Source: Collinsella sp. | GTDB taxonomy: Bacteria; Actinomycetota; Coriobacteriia; Coriobacteriales; Coriobacteriaceae | DNA: 64,000 nucleotides | Assembly: GCA_018381235.1 (NCBI GenBank) | Contig: JAGZSF010000009.1 | Span: forward strand, 1 to 64,000 | Reading direction: 5' to 3' | In this document: positions 24,727-33,601 of the stretch, piece by piece | Layout: each line of letters starts with the position of its first letter | Position numbering within the stretch: the stretch's first letter is position 1 | Notes under the pieces: model-generated | What the model saw: only the letters and a program-made list of their open reading frames with translations | What the model was told of the DNA's origin: nothing | Databases searched by the model: none | Translations under genes and position numbers: made by a program

Positions 24727-25125
24727 ATGAACCTTACAGACCCGATCGCAGATATGCTTACGCGCATCCGTAACGCTAACTCTGTGAACAAGGCCACGGT
24801 CTCCATGCCGAGCAGCAAGAAGCTCGTCGAGATCGCTCGTGTTCTGCACGAGGAGGGCTACATCGAGGGCTACGATGTCGAGGACACCGTTCCCCAGAAG
24901 ACTCTGCACATCACGCTTAAGTATGGTCCCAAGAAGGCTAAGGTCATCAACGGCATCCGCCGCATTTCCAAGCCGGGCCTGCGTAAGTACACCGGCGTTG
25001 CCGACATGCCCCGCGTCCGCGGTGGCCTTGGTACCGCCATTATTTCCACCAGCCATGGCGTCATGACCGACCGCGATGCTCGCAAGCACAACGTCGGCGG
25101 CGAGATCATCGCTTACGTCTGGTAA
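24727..25125 (+). CDS. rpsH: ribosomal protein uS8
   Basis: 132 residues starting MNLTDPIADMLTRIRNAN and ending with the typical GGEIIAYVW. It binds the central domain of 16S rRNA and is often the translational regulator of the spc operon. ATG after AAGGAG. Confidence 0.97.
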   Translation: MNLTDPIADMLTRIRNANSVNKATVSMPSSKKLVEIARVLHEEGYIEGYDVEDTVPQKTLHITLKYGPKKAKVINGIRRISKPGLRKYTGVADMPRVRGGLGTAIISTSHGVMTDRDARKHNVGGEIIAYVW

Positions 25126-25158
25126 TTCGCTCGGTAGGTAGAAGGAAAGGAGATCACC

Positions 25159-25695
25159 GTGTCTCGTATCGGTAATAAGCCTGTCCAGATTCCCGCCGGA
25201 GTCGAAGTGGCAGTCAACGGCAACAACGTTGTCGTCAAGGGCCCCAAGGGCCAGCTCGAGCTCGATGTCTTTGAGAAGCTCGCTATCAACGTCGAGGACA
25301 ACGTCCTCACCGTTTCCCGTCCCGACGACGAGCGTGAGACCCGTGCCCGCCACGGCCTCACCCGCGCCCTCATCCACAACATGGTTGTTGGCGTTTCCGA
25401 GGGCTTCGAGAAGAAGCTCGAGCTCGCCGGCGTCGGTTACCGCGTGCAGCAGAAGGGCAAGAACCTCGAGTTCTCCCTGGGCTTCTCGCACCCCGTGATC
25501 GTCGAGGCTCCTGAGGGCATCACCTTCGAGGTTCCCGACAACACCCACGTGAACGTCAAGGGTATCAACAAGCAGCAGGTCGGTCAGATCGCCGCTGAGA
25601 TCCGCGGCCATCGTCCTCCCGAGCCTTACAAGGGCAAGGGTATCCACTACGTTGGCGAGCACATCCGCCGCAAGCTGGGTAAGGCCGCCAAGTAG
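25159..25695 (+). CDS. rplF: ribosomal protein uL6
   Basis: 178 residues from GTG at 25159 after AAAGGAG. MSRIGNKPVQIPAGV at the N-terminus and KGKGIHYVGEHIRRKLGKAAK at the end are standard uL6. It binds 23S rRNA near the factor-binding site. Confidence 0.97.
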   Translation: MSRIGNKPVQIPAGVEVAVNGNNVVVKGPKGQLELDVFEKLAINVEDNVLTVSRPDDERETRARHGLTRALIHNMVVGVSEGFEKKLELAGVGYRVQQKGKNLEFSLGFSHPVIVEAPEGITFEVPDNTHVNVKGINKQQVGQIAAEIRGHRPPEPYKGKGIHYVGEHIRRKLGKAAK

Positions 25696-25770
25696 TCGTA
25701 ACCGACTCACTCGCATAAGACCAGCACCCCGTCAGGTGCTGGCAAGATCAACCTTTTTAGGAGTTTACGT

Positions 25771-26139
25771 ATGAACAAGCATAAGGCGAAGCTGGAAGGC
25801 CTCAAGCGTCGTCAGCGTCGTGTTCGCGGCAAGGTCTCGGGTACCTCCGAGCGTCCGCGTCTTCGCGTGACCCGTACTAACGCCAACATCTATGCCCAGA
25901 TCATCGACGACAGCAAGGGCTCCAGCCTGACGCTCGTCTCTGCCTCGACCCTCGAGGCCGAGTTCAAGGGCACCCACACCTCGAACAAGGAGGCTGCGGA
26001 GAAGGTCGGTCAGCTCGTTGGCAAGCGCGCCATCGAGGCCGGCATCACCAAGGTCGCCTTCGATCGCGGTGGCCGTATCTACCATGGCCGCGTCAAGGCC
26101 CTCGCCGACGGTGCTCGTGCCGCCGGTCTCGAGTTCTAG
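25771..26139 (+). CDS. rplR: ribosomal protein uL18
   Basis: 122 residues with the RLRVTRTNANIYAQIIDD core of uL18, a 5S rRNA-binding protein. A 75-nt gap after rplF contains a short hairpin (CACCCCGTCAGGTGCTGG). ATG at 25771 after TTTTAGGAG. Confidence 0.97.
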   Translation: MNKHKAKLEGLKRRQRRVRGKVSGTSERPRLRVTRTNANIYAQIIDDSKGSSLTLVSASTLEAEFKGTHTSNKEAAEKVGQLVGKRAIEAGITKVAFDRGGRIYHGRVKALADGARAAGLEF

Positions 26140-26153
26140 GAGGTATGTAGCAC

Positions 26154-26678
26154 ATGGCTCGTAATCAGAAGCAGCAGCGCGAGGCCTCCGAGTTCGAGGA
26201 GCGCGTCGTTTACATCAACCGCGTGTCGAAGACCGTCAAGGGTGGTCGTCGCATGAGCCTCGTCGCTCTCGTCGTCGTTGGCGACGGCAAGGGCAACGTC
26301 GGCGTTGGCATGGGCAAGTCCGCTGAGGTGCCCATGGCCATCTCCAAGGCATCTCTCGATGCCAAGAAGAACATGTTCCACGTGCCGGTGACCGAGCAGG
26401 GCACCATCCCGCACGAGGTTCTCGGCCACTTTGGTGCCGGCCGCATCATCATCAAGCCCGCTGTCGAGGGTACCGGCGTTATCGCCGGCGGCGCTGTGCG
26501 TCCCCTCTTTGAGCTTGCTGGCATCAAGAACGTCCTGTCCAAGTCCCTCGGTACCGACAACGGCCTCAACATCATCAAGGCTGCCGTCGAGGGCCTCAAG
26601 GAGCTCTCCAGCCCTGAGGACGTCGCGGCTCGCCGTGGCCTGACGGTCTCCGAGATGTTCGTCGGTAAGGAGAACTAA
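26154..26678 (+). CDS. rpsE: ribosomal protein uS5
   Basis: 174 residues. The motif VVYINRVSKTVKGGRRM and GKGNVGVGMGKSAEVP are the double-stranded RNA-binding domain; the C-terminus matches bacterial S5. It starts 14 nt after rplR. Confidence 0.97.
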   Translation: MARNQKQQREASEFEERVVYINRVSKTVKGGRRMSLVALVVVGDGKGNVGVGMGKSAEVPMAISKASLDAKKNMFHVPVTEQGTIPHEVLGHFGAGRIIIKPAVEGTGVIAGGAVRPLFELAGIKNVLSKSLGTDNGLNIIKAAVEGLKELSSPEDVAARRGLTVSEMFVGKEN

Positions 26679-26680
26679 GC

Positions 26681-26863
26681 ATGGCTGACACCATCAAGAT
26701 CAAGCAGGTCCGCAGCACCAACGGTTGCAAGCAGGACCAGGTCCGTACTGTCCGTGCCCTCGGTCTCCACAGGATCCGCGAGGTTCGCGAGATTGCTGAC
26801 AACGAGTCCGTCCGCGGCATGATCTTCAAGGTCAAGCACCTTGTCGAGATTGTAGAGGAGTAG
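26681..26863 (+). CDS. rpmD: ribosomal protein uL30
   Basis: 60 residues, a complete bacterial uL30 (KIKQVRSTNGCKQDQ, ALGLHRIREVREI). It begins three bases after the rpsE stop and ends three bases before rplO. Confidence 0.96.
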   Translation: MADTIKIKQVRSTNGCKQDQVRTVRALGLHRIREVREIADNESVRGMIFKVKHLVEIVEE

Positions 26864-26866
26864 CAA

Positions 26867-27316
26867 ATGCAGCTTCACGATCTTACTCCCGCGCCCGGTT
26901 CCACCAAGAACCGCAAGCGCGTCGGCCGTGGCAATTCTTCGGGTCACGGCACCACTTCTGGCCGCGGCCAGAAGGGCCAGGGTTCCCGCTCTGGCGGCAC
27001 CAAGGGTGCCGGCTTCGAGGGTGGCCAGACTCCGCTGGCTATGCGCCTGCCCAAGCTTCCGGGTTTCCGCAATCCCCGTCGTATCGAGTACACCGCCGTT
27101 AACGTTGAGCGTCTCGAGCGTAAGTTCGAGGATGGCGCTGTGATCGACGGTGCCGCTCTTAAGGCCGCTCGCATCACCAAGAGCGAGTTCGAGCCCGTCA
27201 AGGTGCTCGGCAATGGTGAGCTCACCAAGAAGTTCACGGTCAAGGTCGACAAGGTCAGCGCTTCTGCGCAGGCCAAGATCGAGGCCGCCGGCGGAAAGGT
27301 CGAGCTGCCGTGCTAA
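26867..27316 (+). CDS. rplO: ribosomal protein uL15
   Basis: 149 residues with the Gly/Arg-rich N-terminus (KRVGRGNSSGHGTTSGRG) of uL15. Its TAA stop overlaps the GTG start of secY by 7 nt, suggesting translational coupling. Confidence 0.97.
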   Translation: MQLHDLTPAPGSTKNRKRVGRGNSSGHGTTSGRGQKGQGSRSGGTKGAGFEGGQTPLAMRLPKLPGFRNPRRIEYTAVNVERLERKFEDGAVIDGAALKAARITKSEFEPVKVLGNGELTKKFTVKVDKVSASAQAKIEAAGGKVELPC

Positions 27317-28596
27317 ATGGTCTTAAGAATGCTTTCCGCATCAAAGAATTGCGCGAAAAGATTCTTTTTACCATAGCTATGCTCGTCGTGTACCGCATTG
27401 GTGCGCACGTTCCTGTGCCCGGCATTCCCTTCCAGGGGATGCTGGGCCTTTTCTCGACCGATAACAATTCGGTCGCCGCAGGTGCTATGGCCCTCCTGAA
27501 TCTTTTCTCTGGCGGCGCGTTGAGCTATGTGTCGGTGTTTTCGCTGGGCATCATGCCTTACATCACCAGCTCGATCATCCTCCAGATGCTCCAGGCCGTT
27601 GTGCCTTCCCTGCATGAGCTTGCCCGCGAGGGCGAGGTCGGTCAGACCAAGATTACGCAGTATTCGCGTTACCTCACCCTGGCTCTGGCAATCCTCAACT
27701 CCGTGGGTTACCTCTTCCTCTTTAAGAGCTTCGGCATCAGCTTTAATGGTGCCGGCGCTCCCGAGATCATCTTCGACCTCATGATCGTCGGCACGCTCAC
27801 TGCGGGCGCCATGCTGATCATGTGGATTGGTGAGCTCATCACCCAGCGCGGTATCGGCAATGGCATGTCGCTGATCATCTTTGCGAACATCATGGCCGGT
27901 CTGCCGCAGGCTATCTTCTCCAGCACCGAGGGCAATGCCGGTGGCATCATCACCATGGTGATCATCTGCGCCATCATCCTGCTGGTTATCCCGCTGATTG
28001 TTTTCCTTGAGCGCGGCCAGCGCCGCATTCCGGTCTCTTACGCTAAGCGCGTCGTGGGCCGTCGCATGATGGGTGGCCAGACCACCTACCTGCCCATCAA
28101 GGTCAACACCGCGGGTGTCGTGCCGATCATCTTCGCCTCGGCGCTGCTGTACTTCCCGGCTCAGATTGCCGTGTTCTTCCCCGGCATCGGCTGGATTCAG
28201 GCAGTTGCCTCTGCGCTTTCGACCGGTTGGCTCAACTGGGTGCTTAATGTTGTCCTCATCGTGTTCTTCGCGTACTTCTACACCTCCATGGTGTTCAACC
28301 CCGATGACACGGCCGACAACCTTAAGAAGCAGGGCGGCTTTATTCCGGGCGTGCGTCCGGGTAGGGCTACCGCGGCCTACATCAAGAACGCGCTCAACAA
28401 GATCACGCTTCCCAGCGCTGTCTTTTTGGCGCTCATCGCCATCGTGCCTTCGATCATCTTCTCCTTCACGGGTAACCATCTGATCCAGGCATTTGGCGGC
28501 ACGTCCATCCTCATCATGGTCGGCGTCGTGCTCGACACGGTCGATAAGCTCGAAGGCCAGATCAAGATGTATGATTACGATGGATTCTTTAAATAG
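27310..28596 (+). CDS. secY: protein translocase subunit SecY
   Basis: 428 residues with ten predicted membrane helices, including the pore-forming plug and the conserved GVVPIIFASALLYFP and GFIPGVRPGRAT segments. It forms the membrane channel for SecA- and ribosome-driven export. The start is GTG at 27310, overlapping the rplO stop. The gene is in its usual place between rplO and adk. Confidence 0.97.
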   Translation: MLNGLKNAFRIKELREKILFTIAMLVVYRIGAHVPVPGIPFQGMLGLFSTDNNSVAAGAMALLNLFSGGALSYVSVFSLGIMPYITSSIILQMLQAVVPSLHELAREGEVGQTKITQYSRYLTLALAILNSVGYLFLFKSFGISFNGAGAPEIIFDLMIVGTLTAGAMLIMWIGELITQRGIGNGMSLIIFANIMAGLPQAIFSSTEGNAGGIITMVIICAIILLVIPLIVFLERGQRRIPVSYAKRVVGRRMMGGQTTYLPIKVNTAGVVPIIFASALLYFPAQIAVFFPGIGWIQAVASALSTGWLNWVLNVVLIVFFAYFYTSMVFNPDDTADNLKKQGGFIPGVRPGRATAAYIKNALNKITLPSAVFLALIAIVPSIIFSFTGNHLIQAFGGTSILIMVGVVLDTVDKLEGQIKMYDYDGFFK

Positions 28597-28614
28597 GCTA
28601 GAGGAGGATTGCTC

Positions 28615-29241
28615 ATGAACCTCGTATTGCTCGGAGCTCCGGGTGCCGGTAAGGGTACCGTCGCACAGGAGCTCGTCGCCGAGTTTGGCGTCGCCCACAT
28701 TTCCACGGGCGACCTGCTGCGTGCTGCCGTCAAGGGTGGCACCGAGCTTGGTATTCAGGCTAAGAAGTACATGGACGCTGGCGAGCTCGTTCCCGACCAG
28801 CTCGTGATCGACCTTGTCAAGGAGCGCCTTGCCGCCGATGACGCCCAGCAGGGCTTCATCCTCGATGGCTTCCCGCGCAACACCGCCCAGGCTGTGACGC
28901 TCGATTCCGAGCTCTCCGCTATGGGTCGCGAGATCGACTGCGCTCTTCTGGTCGACGTGGCCCCCGAGGTCATCATCAATCGTCTGTCTTCGCGTCGCAC
29001 CTGCCGCGCCTGCGGTTACACCGGCACTGCTGCCGATGCCACCTGCCCCAAGTGCGGCGGCGAGATGTATCAGCGCGACGACGACAAGCCCGAGACCATC
29101 AAGAACCGTCTCGACGTCTACGAGAAGTCCACGAGCCCGCTCGTCGACTACTATCGTGGCCAGGGTCTGCTCAAGTCGGTCAACGGTGACCAGGCTCGCG
29201 AGACCGTGTACGGGGATGTCAAAGAGGCTCTCGGTCTATGA
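28615..29241 (+). CDS. adk: adenylate kinase
   Basis: 208 residues from the ATG at 28615, chosen because GAGGAGGA lies six bases upstream. It interconverts ATP + AMP and 2 ADP. The P-loop is GAPGAGKGT, and the lid carries a zinc site with CRAC and CPKC pairs, the zinc-binding form common in Gram-positives. It ends in TGA, one of only two core-genome TGA stops in this window, because the stop overlaps the map start (ATGA). Confidence 0.97.
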   Translation: MNLVLLGAPGAGKGTVAQELVAEFGVAHISTGDLLRAAVKGGTELGIQAKKYMDAGELVPDQLVIDLVKERLAADDAQQGFILDGFPRNTAQAVTLDSELSAMGREIDCALLVDVAPEVIINRLSSRRTCRACGYTGTAADATCPKCGGEMYQRDDDKPETIKNRLDVYEKSTSPLVDYYRGQGLLKSVNGDQARETVYGDVKEALGL

Positions 29242-30026
29242 TCAAGATTAAGTCTGCAACGCAAATCGAGCAGATGAAGAAGGCAGGAGCGCTATCTAAG
29301 ATGGCGCTCCGCCACGTTGGAGCCATGGTGCGCCCCGGCGTTTCCACCTTTGAGCTCGATCAGCTCGCGGAGCAGATTATCCGCATGCATGGCGGCACCC
29401 CGGCCTTTAAGGGCTACGGCGGGTTCCCGGGGACCATTTGCGCATCGATCAACGATGCCGTGGTCCACGGTATTCCCAACCCCGACATGATCCTGCGCGA
29501 TGGCGATATCATCTCCATCGATACGGGAGCCGTTGTCGACGGTTGGGTCGGCGATAACGCTTGGACGTTTTTCGTCGGCACCCCCACACCCGAGGCCAAG
29601 GCCCTGTGCGAGGTTACGCGTGATTGCCTTAAGGCTGCCATTGAGCAGGCTGTTCCCGGTAATCATATCGGGGATGTTGGTTATGTCGTTCAGTCTCTCG
29701 CCGAGTCTCACGGTTACGGCGTGCTTCGTGACTATGTGGGCCATGGCATTGGCCGCGTGATGCACGAGGACCCCAACGTTCCTAACTATGGAAAGAAGGG
29801 GAGAGGCGTTCGCCTCCAGGCCGGCATGGTCATTGCCATCGAGCCGATGGTTACGATGGGTTCCAACCATGTGAGCACGGGCTCCGACGGTTGGATTGTT
29901 ACGACCAACGACCACCTGCCCGCCGCGCACTACGAGAACACCGTCGCCATTACCGATGACGGCCCGGTGATTCTCACCACGGATGCCCAAGGTGCTTGGT
30001 GTTCGCTCCAAGGCGGAGAAATGTAA
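29238..30026 (+). CDS. map: methionine aminopeptidase, type I
   Basis: 262 residues. Metal ligands include D in DTGAVVDGWVGDNAW, H in GHGIGRVMHEDP and E in IEPMVTMGS. It removes the N-terminal Met of nascent proteins. It overlaps adk by four bases, so the two are coupled, as in many actinobacteria. Confidence 0.96.
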   Translation: MIKIKSATQIEQMKKAGALSKMALRHVGAMVRPGVSTFELDQLAEQIIRMHGGTPAFKGYGGFPGTICASINDAVVHGIPNPDMILRDGDIISIDTGAVVDGWVGDNAWTFFVGTPTPEAKALCEVTRDCLKAAIEQAVPGNHIGDVGYVVQSLAESHGYGVLRDYVGHGIGRVMHEDPNVPNYGKKGRGVRLQAGMVIAIEPMVTMGSNHVSTGSDGWIVTTNDHLPAAHYENTVAITDDGPVILTTDAQGAWCSLQGGEM

Positions 30027-30085
30027 CAAGTTCCACTTAGTTGTGGAGCCATTACGAAGTTATTACGATGCGTGCATACGTGTTG

Positions 30086-30091
30086 TAGAAT
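30086..30091 (+). promoter_or_regulatory. possible extended -10 box before infA
   Basis: TGTTGTAGAAT has a TAGAAT at 30086-30091 preceded by a TG. It would allow separate transcription of infA-rpmJ-rpsM-rpsK-rpsD-rpoA-rplQ. The -35 region is weak. Confidence 0.35.
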
Positions 30092-30130
30092 ACTCAATCG
30101 CTGTCGTTTTCTAGAGAAAGATGATTGCTT

Positions 30131-30349
30131 GTGAAGAAGGAAGACGCAATTGAGCTCGAGGGTACGGTAAAGGAACCGTTGCCCAACGCCATGTTTAAGG
30201 TCGAGCTCGAGAACGGTCATTCGGTTCTGTGCAACATTTCTGGCAAGATCCGAATGAATTACATCCGTATTCTCCCCGGTGACAGGGTTGTCGTGGAGCT
30301 TTCCCCGTACGACCTGACCCGCGGCCGCATCACCTATCGCTACAAATAG
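30131..30349 (+). CDS. infA: translation initiation factor IF-1
   Basis: 72 residues from GTG at 30131, the normal length of IF-1; a TTG at 30125 would add two residues. IELEGTVKEPLPNAMFKVELENGH and YDLTRGRITYRYK are the OB-fold signature. It assists IF-2 and IF-3 at the ribosomal A site. Confidence 0.94.
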   Translation: MKKEDAIELEGTVKEPLPNAMFKVELENGHSVLCNISGKIRMNYIRILPGDRVVVELSPYDLTRGRITYRYK

Positions 30350-30499
30350 CGGCACGCATACACGCACTCCATTTCCGACTGCAGGCTTAGCTCAACCTAC
30401 GGTCGGATTGTGTGTGAAGACCAGCCATAGTTTTAAACGCCTGCGGCTGGGCGAGTAGATAGTAGGGAAGTAGTTTGAGCGCTACCGAAAGGAAGAACG
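30350..30499. other. leader between infA and rpmJ with two hairpins
   Basis: 150 nt without a gene. TCCGAC/GTCGGA and CCAGCC/GGCTGG form two stem-loops before the rpmJ ribosome-binding site. It could carry an alpha-operon control site (S4 binding), but I cannot match a known structure. Confidence 0.3.
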
Positions 30500-30613
30500 A
30501 TGAAGGTACGTCCTTCGGTCAAGAAGATGTGCGATAAGTGCAAAATCATTAGGCGCCATGGCAAGGTCCTCGTCATTTGCGAGAACCCCCGTCATAAGCA
30601 GCGTCAGGGTTAA
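30500..30613 (+). CDS. rpmJ: ribosomal protein bL36
   Basis: 37 residues, too short for many gene finders: MKVRPSVKKMCDKC, then ICENPRHKQRQG. The CxxC...C...H pattern is the zinc ribbon of the C+ form. ATG at 30500 follows AAAGGAAG. It lies between infA and rpsM, the conserved order. Confidence 0.96.
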   Translation: MKVRPSVKKMCDKCKIIRRHGKVLVICENPRHKQRQG

Positions 30614-30627
30614 GAGAGGAGACTACG

Positions 30628-31002
30628 TTGGCCCGTATTAATGGTGTCGACCTCCCGCGTGAGAAGCGCGTTGAGATCGGTCTGACCTACATTTACGGCA
30701 TCGGCCGCACCACTGCGACGAAGATTTGCGTCGAGTGCAACGTTAACGTGGATACGCGCGTTAAGGACCTCACCGAGGATGAGGTTAACGCCATCCGCGA
30801 TTATATCGATAAGAACCAGATCATGGTTGAGGGCGACCTCCGCCGTGAGCGCAACCAGAACGTCAAGCGCCTTATGGACATCGGCTGCAACCGCGGCCTT
30901 CGTCACCGCAAGGGCCTCCCGGTCCGCGGCCAGCGCACCCACACTAACGCTCGTACCCGCAAGGGCCCGAAGCGTCAGATCGGTGCTAAGAAGAAGAAAT
31001 AA
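30628..31002 (+). CDS. rpsM: ribosomal protein uS13
   Basis: 124 residues from TTG at 30628 after GAGAGGAG. ARINGVDLPREKRVEIGLTY and the basic tail GPKRQIGAKKKK are typical. It contacts the head of the small subunit and the P-site tRNA. Confidence 0.96.
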   Translation: MARINGVDLPREKRVEIGLTYIYGIGRTTATKICVECNVNVDTRVKDLTEDEVNAIRDYIDKNQIMVEGDLRRERNQNVKRLMDIGCNRGLRHRKGLPVRGQRTHTNARTRKGPKRQIGAKKKK

Positions 31003-31016
31003 GGAGCGCTAGATAG

Positions 31017-31421
31017 ATGGCTACTGCTAAGAAGAACGTTCGCGCTGCCCGTCTGAAGCGCGCGGACCGTAAGAACATTTCCGTGGGCCAGGCTCACATT
31101 CGTTCTACGTTCAACAACACGATCGTTTCGATCACCGATCCCCAGGGCAACGTCATTTCCTGGAAGTCGGCTGGCCAGGTGGGCTTCAAGGGCTCCCGTA
31201 AGTCCACGCCGTTCGCTGCCCAGATGGCTGCCGAGGCTGCTGCCAAGCAGGCCATGGAGCACGGTATGAAGAAGGTTTCCGTCTTCGTCAAGGGCCCCGG
31301 CTCCGGTCGTGAGACCGCCATCCGCTCCCTCCAGGCTGCTGGCCTCGAGGTCTCGAGCATCCAGGACAAGACCCCCATTCCGCACAACGGCTGCCGCCCC
31401 AAGAAGCGTCGCCGCGTGTAA
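31017..31421 (+). CDS. rpsK: ribosomal protein uS11
   Basis: 134 residues with GQAHIRSTFNNTIVSITDPQ and the C-terminal HNGCRPKKRRRV, the standard uS11 ends. Start ATG 31017 after AAGGAG. It forms part of the 30S platform. Confidence 0.97.
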   Translation: MATAKKNVRAARLKRADRKNISVGQAHIRSTFNNTIVSITDPQGNVISWKSAGQVGFKGSRKSTPFAAQMAAEAAAKQAMEHGMKKVSVFVKGPGSGRETAIRSLQAAGLEVSSIQDKTPIPHNGCRPKKRRRV

Positions 31422-31440
31422 CTGAAAGGATCGTATCAAT

Positions 31441-32037
31441 ATGGCAATCGACAGGACTCCTGTTCTTAAGCGCTGCCGTCAGCTCGGGATCGATCCCGCT
31501 GAGCTCGGTTACAGCAGCAAGAAGGAATCTATCCGTCAGCCCAAGCGCCGTCGCAAGGAATCTGAGTACGGCATGCAGCTGCGCGAGAAGCAGAAGGTCA
31601 AGTTTATTTATGGCGTTCTGGAGAAGCAGTTCCACGGCTACTTCAACAAGGCCCGTAAGATGAACGGCGTCACCGGTGAGAACCTCATGATCATCCTTGA
31701 GTCTCGCCTCGACAACGTTGTTTTCCGTCTTGGCTTCGCCCGCACCCGCAAAGAGGCTCGTCAGTCCGTCCGTCACGGTCACTTCACCGTGAACGGCAAG
31801 CGCGTGGACATCCCGTCCTACCGCGTCAAGGCCGGCGACGTCGTCGCTGTCGGCGAGAAGTTCCGTGACCTCCTCCCCATCAAGGAGGCCCTGATTTCCT
31901 CCGAGCGCTTTGAGGTCCCTGGCTGGCTCGAGGTCGATATCGAGAAGCTGTCTGGTAACGTGCTCGCTCTGCCGACGCGTGAGCAGATCAGCGGTGATAT
32001 CAACGAGCAGCTCATCGTCGAGCTCTACTCTAAGTAG
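31441..32037 (+). CDS. rpsD: ribosomal protein uS4
   Basis: 198 residues with the S4 RNA-binding domain (LESRLDNVVFRLGFARTRKEARQ). In many bacteria S4 represses its own operon by binding the leader. The N-terminal zinc cysteines of some S4 proteins are absent here (C- form). Confidence 0.96.
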   Translation: MAIDRTPVLKRCRQLGIDPAELGYSSKKESIRQPKRRRKESEYGMQLREKQKVKFIYGVLEKQFHGYFNKARKMNGVTGENLMIILESRLDNVVFRLGFARTRKEARQSVRHGHFTVNGKRVDIPSYRVKAGDVVAVGEKFRDLLPIKEALISSERFEVPGWLEVDIEKLSGNVLALPTREQISGDINEQLIVELYSK

Positions 32038-32069
32038 TCCATCCGGGCTGCTGAGGCTGGAGGTAATAC

Positions 32070-33011
32070 ATGTCAGAATTCATTAGGCCTCAGGTTCAGG
32101 TCGAAGAGATCAACGAGACGTCTGCTCGTGTCTCCGTCGAGCCGCTCGAGCGTGGCTACGGCGATACGCTGGGTAACTCCCTTCGTCGCGTTCTTCTGTC
32201 CTCGCTCGAGGGTGCCGCCGTCGAGGCTATTCAGATCGATGGTGCGCAGCACGAGTTCATGACCATCCCTAACATGGTCGAGGATGTCACCGACATCGTC
32301 CTGAATGTCAAGGGTCTTGTCTTCAGGGCTCTCGGCACGACCGACGAGGCGACCGCCACCATCTCGGTTGACGGCCCCTGCGAGGTCACCGGTGCGGACT
32401 TCTTTATTCCGTCCGAGTTTGAGCTGGTCAACCCCGAGCAGCACATCGCTACGCTCACCGAGGGTGGCCATCTCACCATGAGCATGCGCATCGGCTATGG
32501 CCGCGGCTATGTTTCTGGCGAGGCCAACAAGCGCGACAACGATCCCATCGGTGTGATCCACGTCGACTCGCTGTACTCGCCGGTTTCCCGTTGCGCCAAG
32601 CTCGTTGAGGCTTGCCGTGTCGGTCAGCACACCGACTACGACCGCCTTGTCCTCGAGATCGAGACCAACGGCTCCATCGCCCCGCGCGACGCCGTGGTCC
32701 AGGCTGCCAATATCATCAACCAGCATATGGCCGCCTTTATGAACCTTGCCGAGACCCCGGAGGTCGAGGAGGAGGCTTCGATCTTCGCTCCCGAGGTCAC
32801 CAACGACAACGCCGAGCTGGACAAGCAGATCGAGGATCTGGACCTTTCCGTCCGTTCCTACAACTGCCTTAAGCGCGCCAGCATTCACTCGGTCCGTCAG
32901 CTCGTTGAGTTCTCGGAGAACGATCTGCTCAACATCCGTAACTTCGGTGTTAAGTCGATCGAGGAAGTGAAGGACAAGCTTGAGTCCATGGGCCTGAGCC
33001 TGAAGGCTTAA
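32070..33011 (+). CDS. rpoA: RNA polymerase alpha subunit
   Basis: 313 residues. The N-terminal dimerisation domain (GYGDTLGNSLRRVLLSSLEGAAV) and the C-terminal domain (SVRSYNCLKRASIHSVRQLVEFSENDLLNIRNFG) are complete. It assembles the RNA polymerase core and contacts UP elements and activators. ATG at 32070 after GGAGG. Confidence 0.97.
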   Translation: MSEFIRPQVQVEEINETSARVSVEPLERGYGDTLGNSLRRVLLSSLEGAAVEAIQIDGAQHEFMTIPNMVEDVTDIVLNVKGLVFRALGTTDEATATISVDGPCEVTGADFFIPSEFELVNPEQHIATLTEGGHLTMSMRIGYGRGYVSGEANKRDNDPIGVIHVDSLYSPVSRCAKLVEACRVGQHTDYDRLVLEIETNGSIAPRDAVVQAANIINQHMAAFMNLAETPEVEEEASIFAPEVTNDNAELDKQIEDLDLSVRSYNCLKRASIHSVRQLVEFSENDLLNIRNFGVKSIEEVKDKLESMGLSLKA

Positions 33012-33041
33012 TGCTTCGCATATTTGAGGAGAAACTAGACC

Positions 33042-33509
33042 ATGCGTCACAACGTTAAGAAGGGCCTGAAGCTCGGCACCGATGCGAGCCACACCAAGGC
33101 CATGAAGAAGAGCCTTGCTAAGGCCCTCTTCGAGAACGACCGCATCAAGACCACCGAGACCCGCGCTAAGGCGCTGCGTTCGGTCGTCGACCCGATCATC
33201 ACTTGGGCCAAGAAGGGCGACCTGCACTCTCGTCGTCTGGCTATCGCCAAGCTCGGCGATAAGCAGCTCGTTGCCGAGATCTTCGACAAGGCTGCCCAGG
33301 GCATGTGGCAGGACCGCAACGGCGGTTACACCCGCATCATGAAGCTCGGTAACCGTAAGGGCGACAACGCCCCCATCGTTATCATGGAGCTCGTCACCGA
33401 GCCTTGCACGCCTAAGGCCAAGAAGGCTGCTCCGGCCCCCAAGAAGGCCGCTGCTCCCAAGAAGGTCGAGGCTGTCGAGGAGGCTCCTGCTGAGGAGACC
33501 GCTGAGTAG
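33042..33509 (+). CDS. rplQ: ribosomal protein bL17 with low-complexity tail
   Basis: 155 residues. The first 120 match bL17 (MRHNVKKGLKLGTDASHTKAM). The final 30 or so are an Ala/Lys/Pro/Glu repeat (KKAAPAPKKAAAPKK), absent from most L17 proteins. It closes the alpha operon and is followed by a strong terminator. Confidence 0.95.
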   Translation: MRHNVKKGLKLGTDASHTKAMKKSLAKALFENDRIKTTETRAKALRSVVDPIITWAKKGDLHSRRLAIAKLGDKQLVAEIFDKAAQGMWQDRNGGYTRIMKLGNRKGDNAPIVIMELVTEPCTPKAKKAAPAPKKAAAPKKVEAVEEAPAEETAE

Positions 33510-33535
33510 ACATTCCGTCTGCATAGGCTATATTC

Positions 33536-33567
33536 GAGGGGTACGTTCGCGTACCCCTCTTTTTTTG
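33536..33567 (+). terminator. Rho-independent terminator after rplQ
   Basis: GAGGGGTACG pairs perfectly with CGTACCCCTC around TTCG, followed by a T-run of about seven. Confidence 0.9.
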
Positions 33568-33601
33568 TCGCGATACCGTTACTTGTTTGTTGGGAGCGCC
33601 C

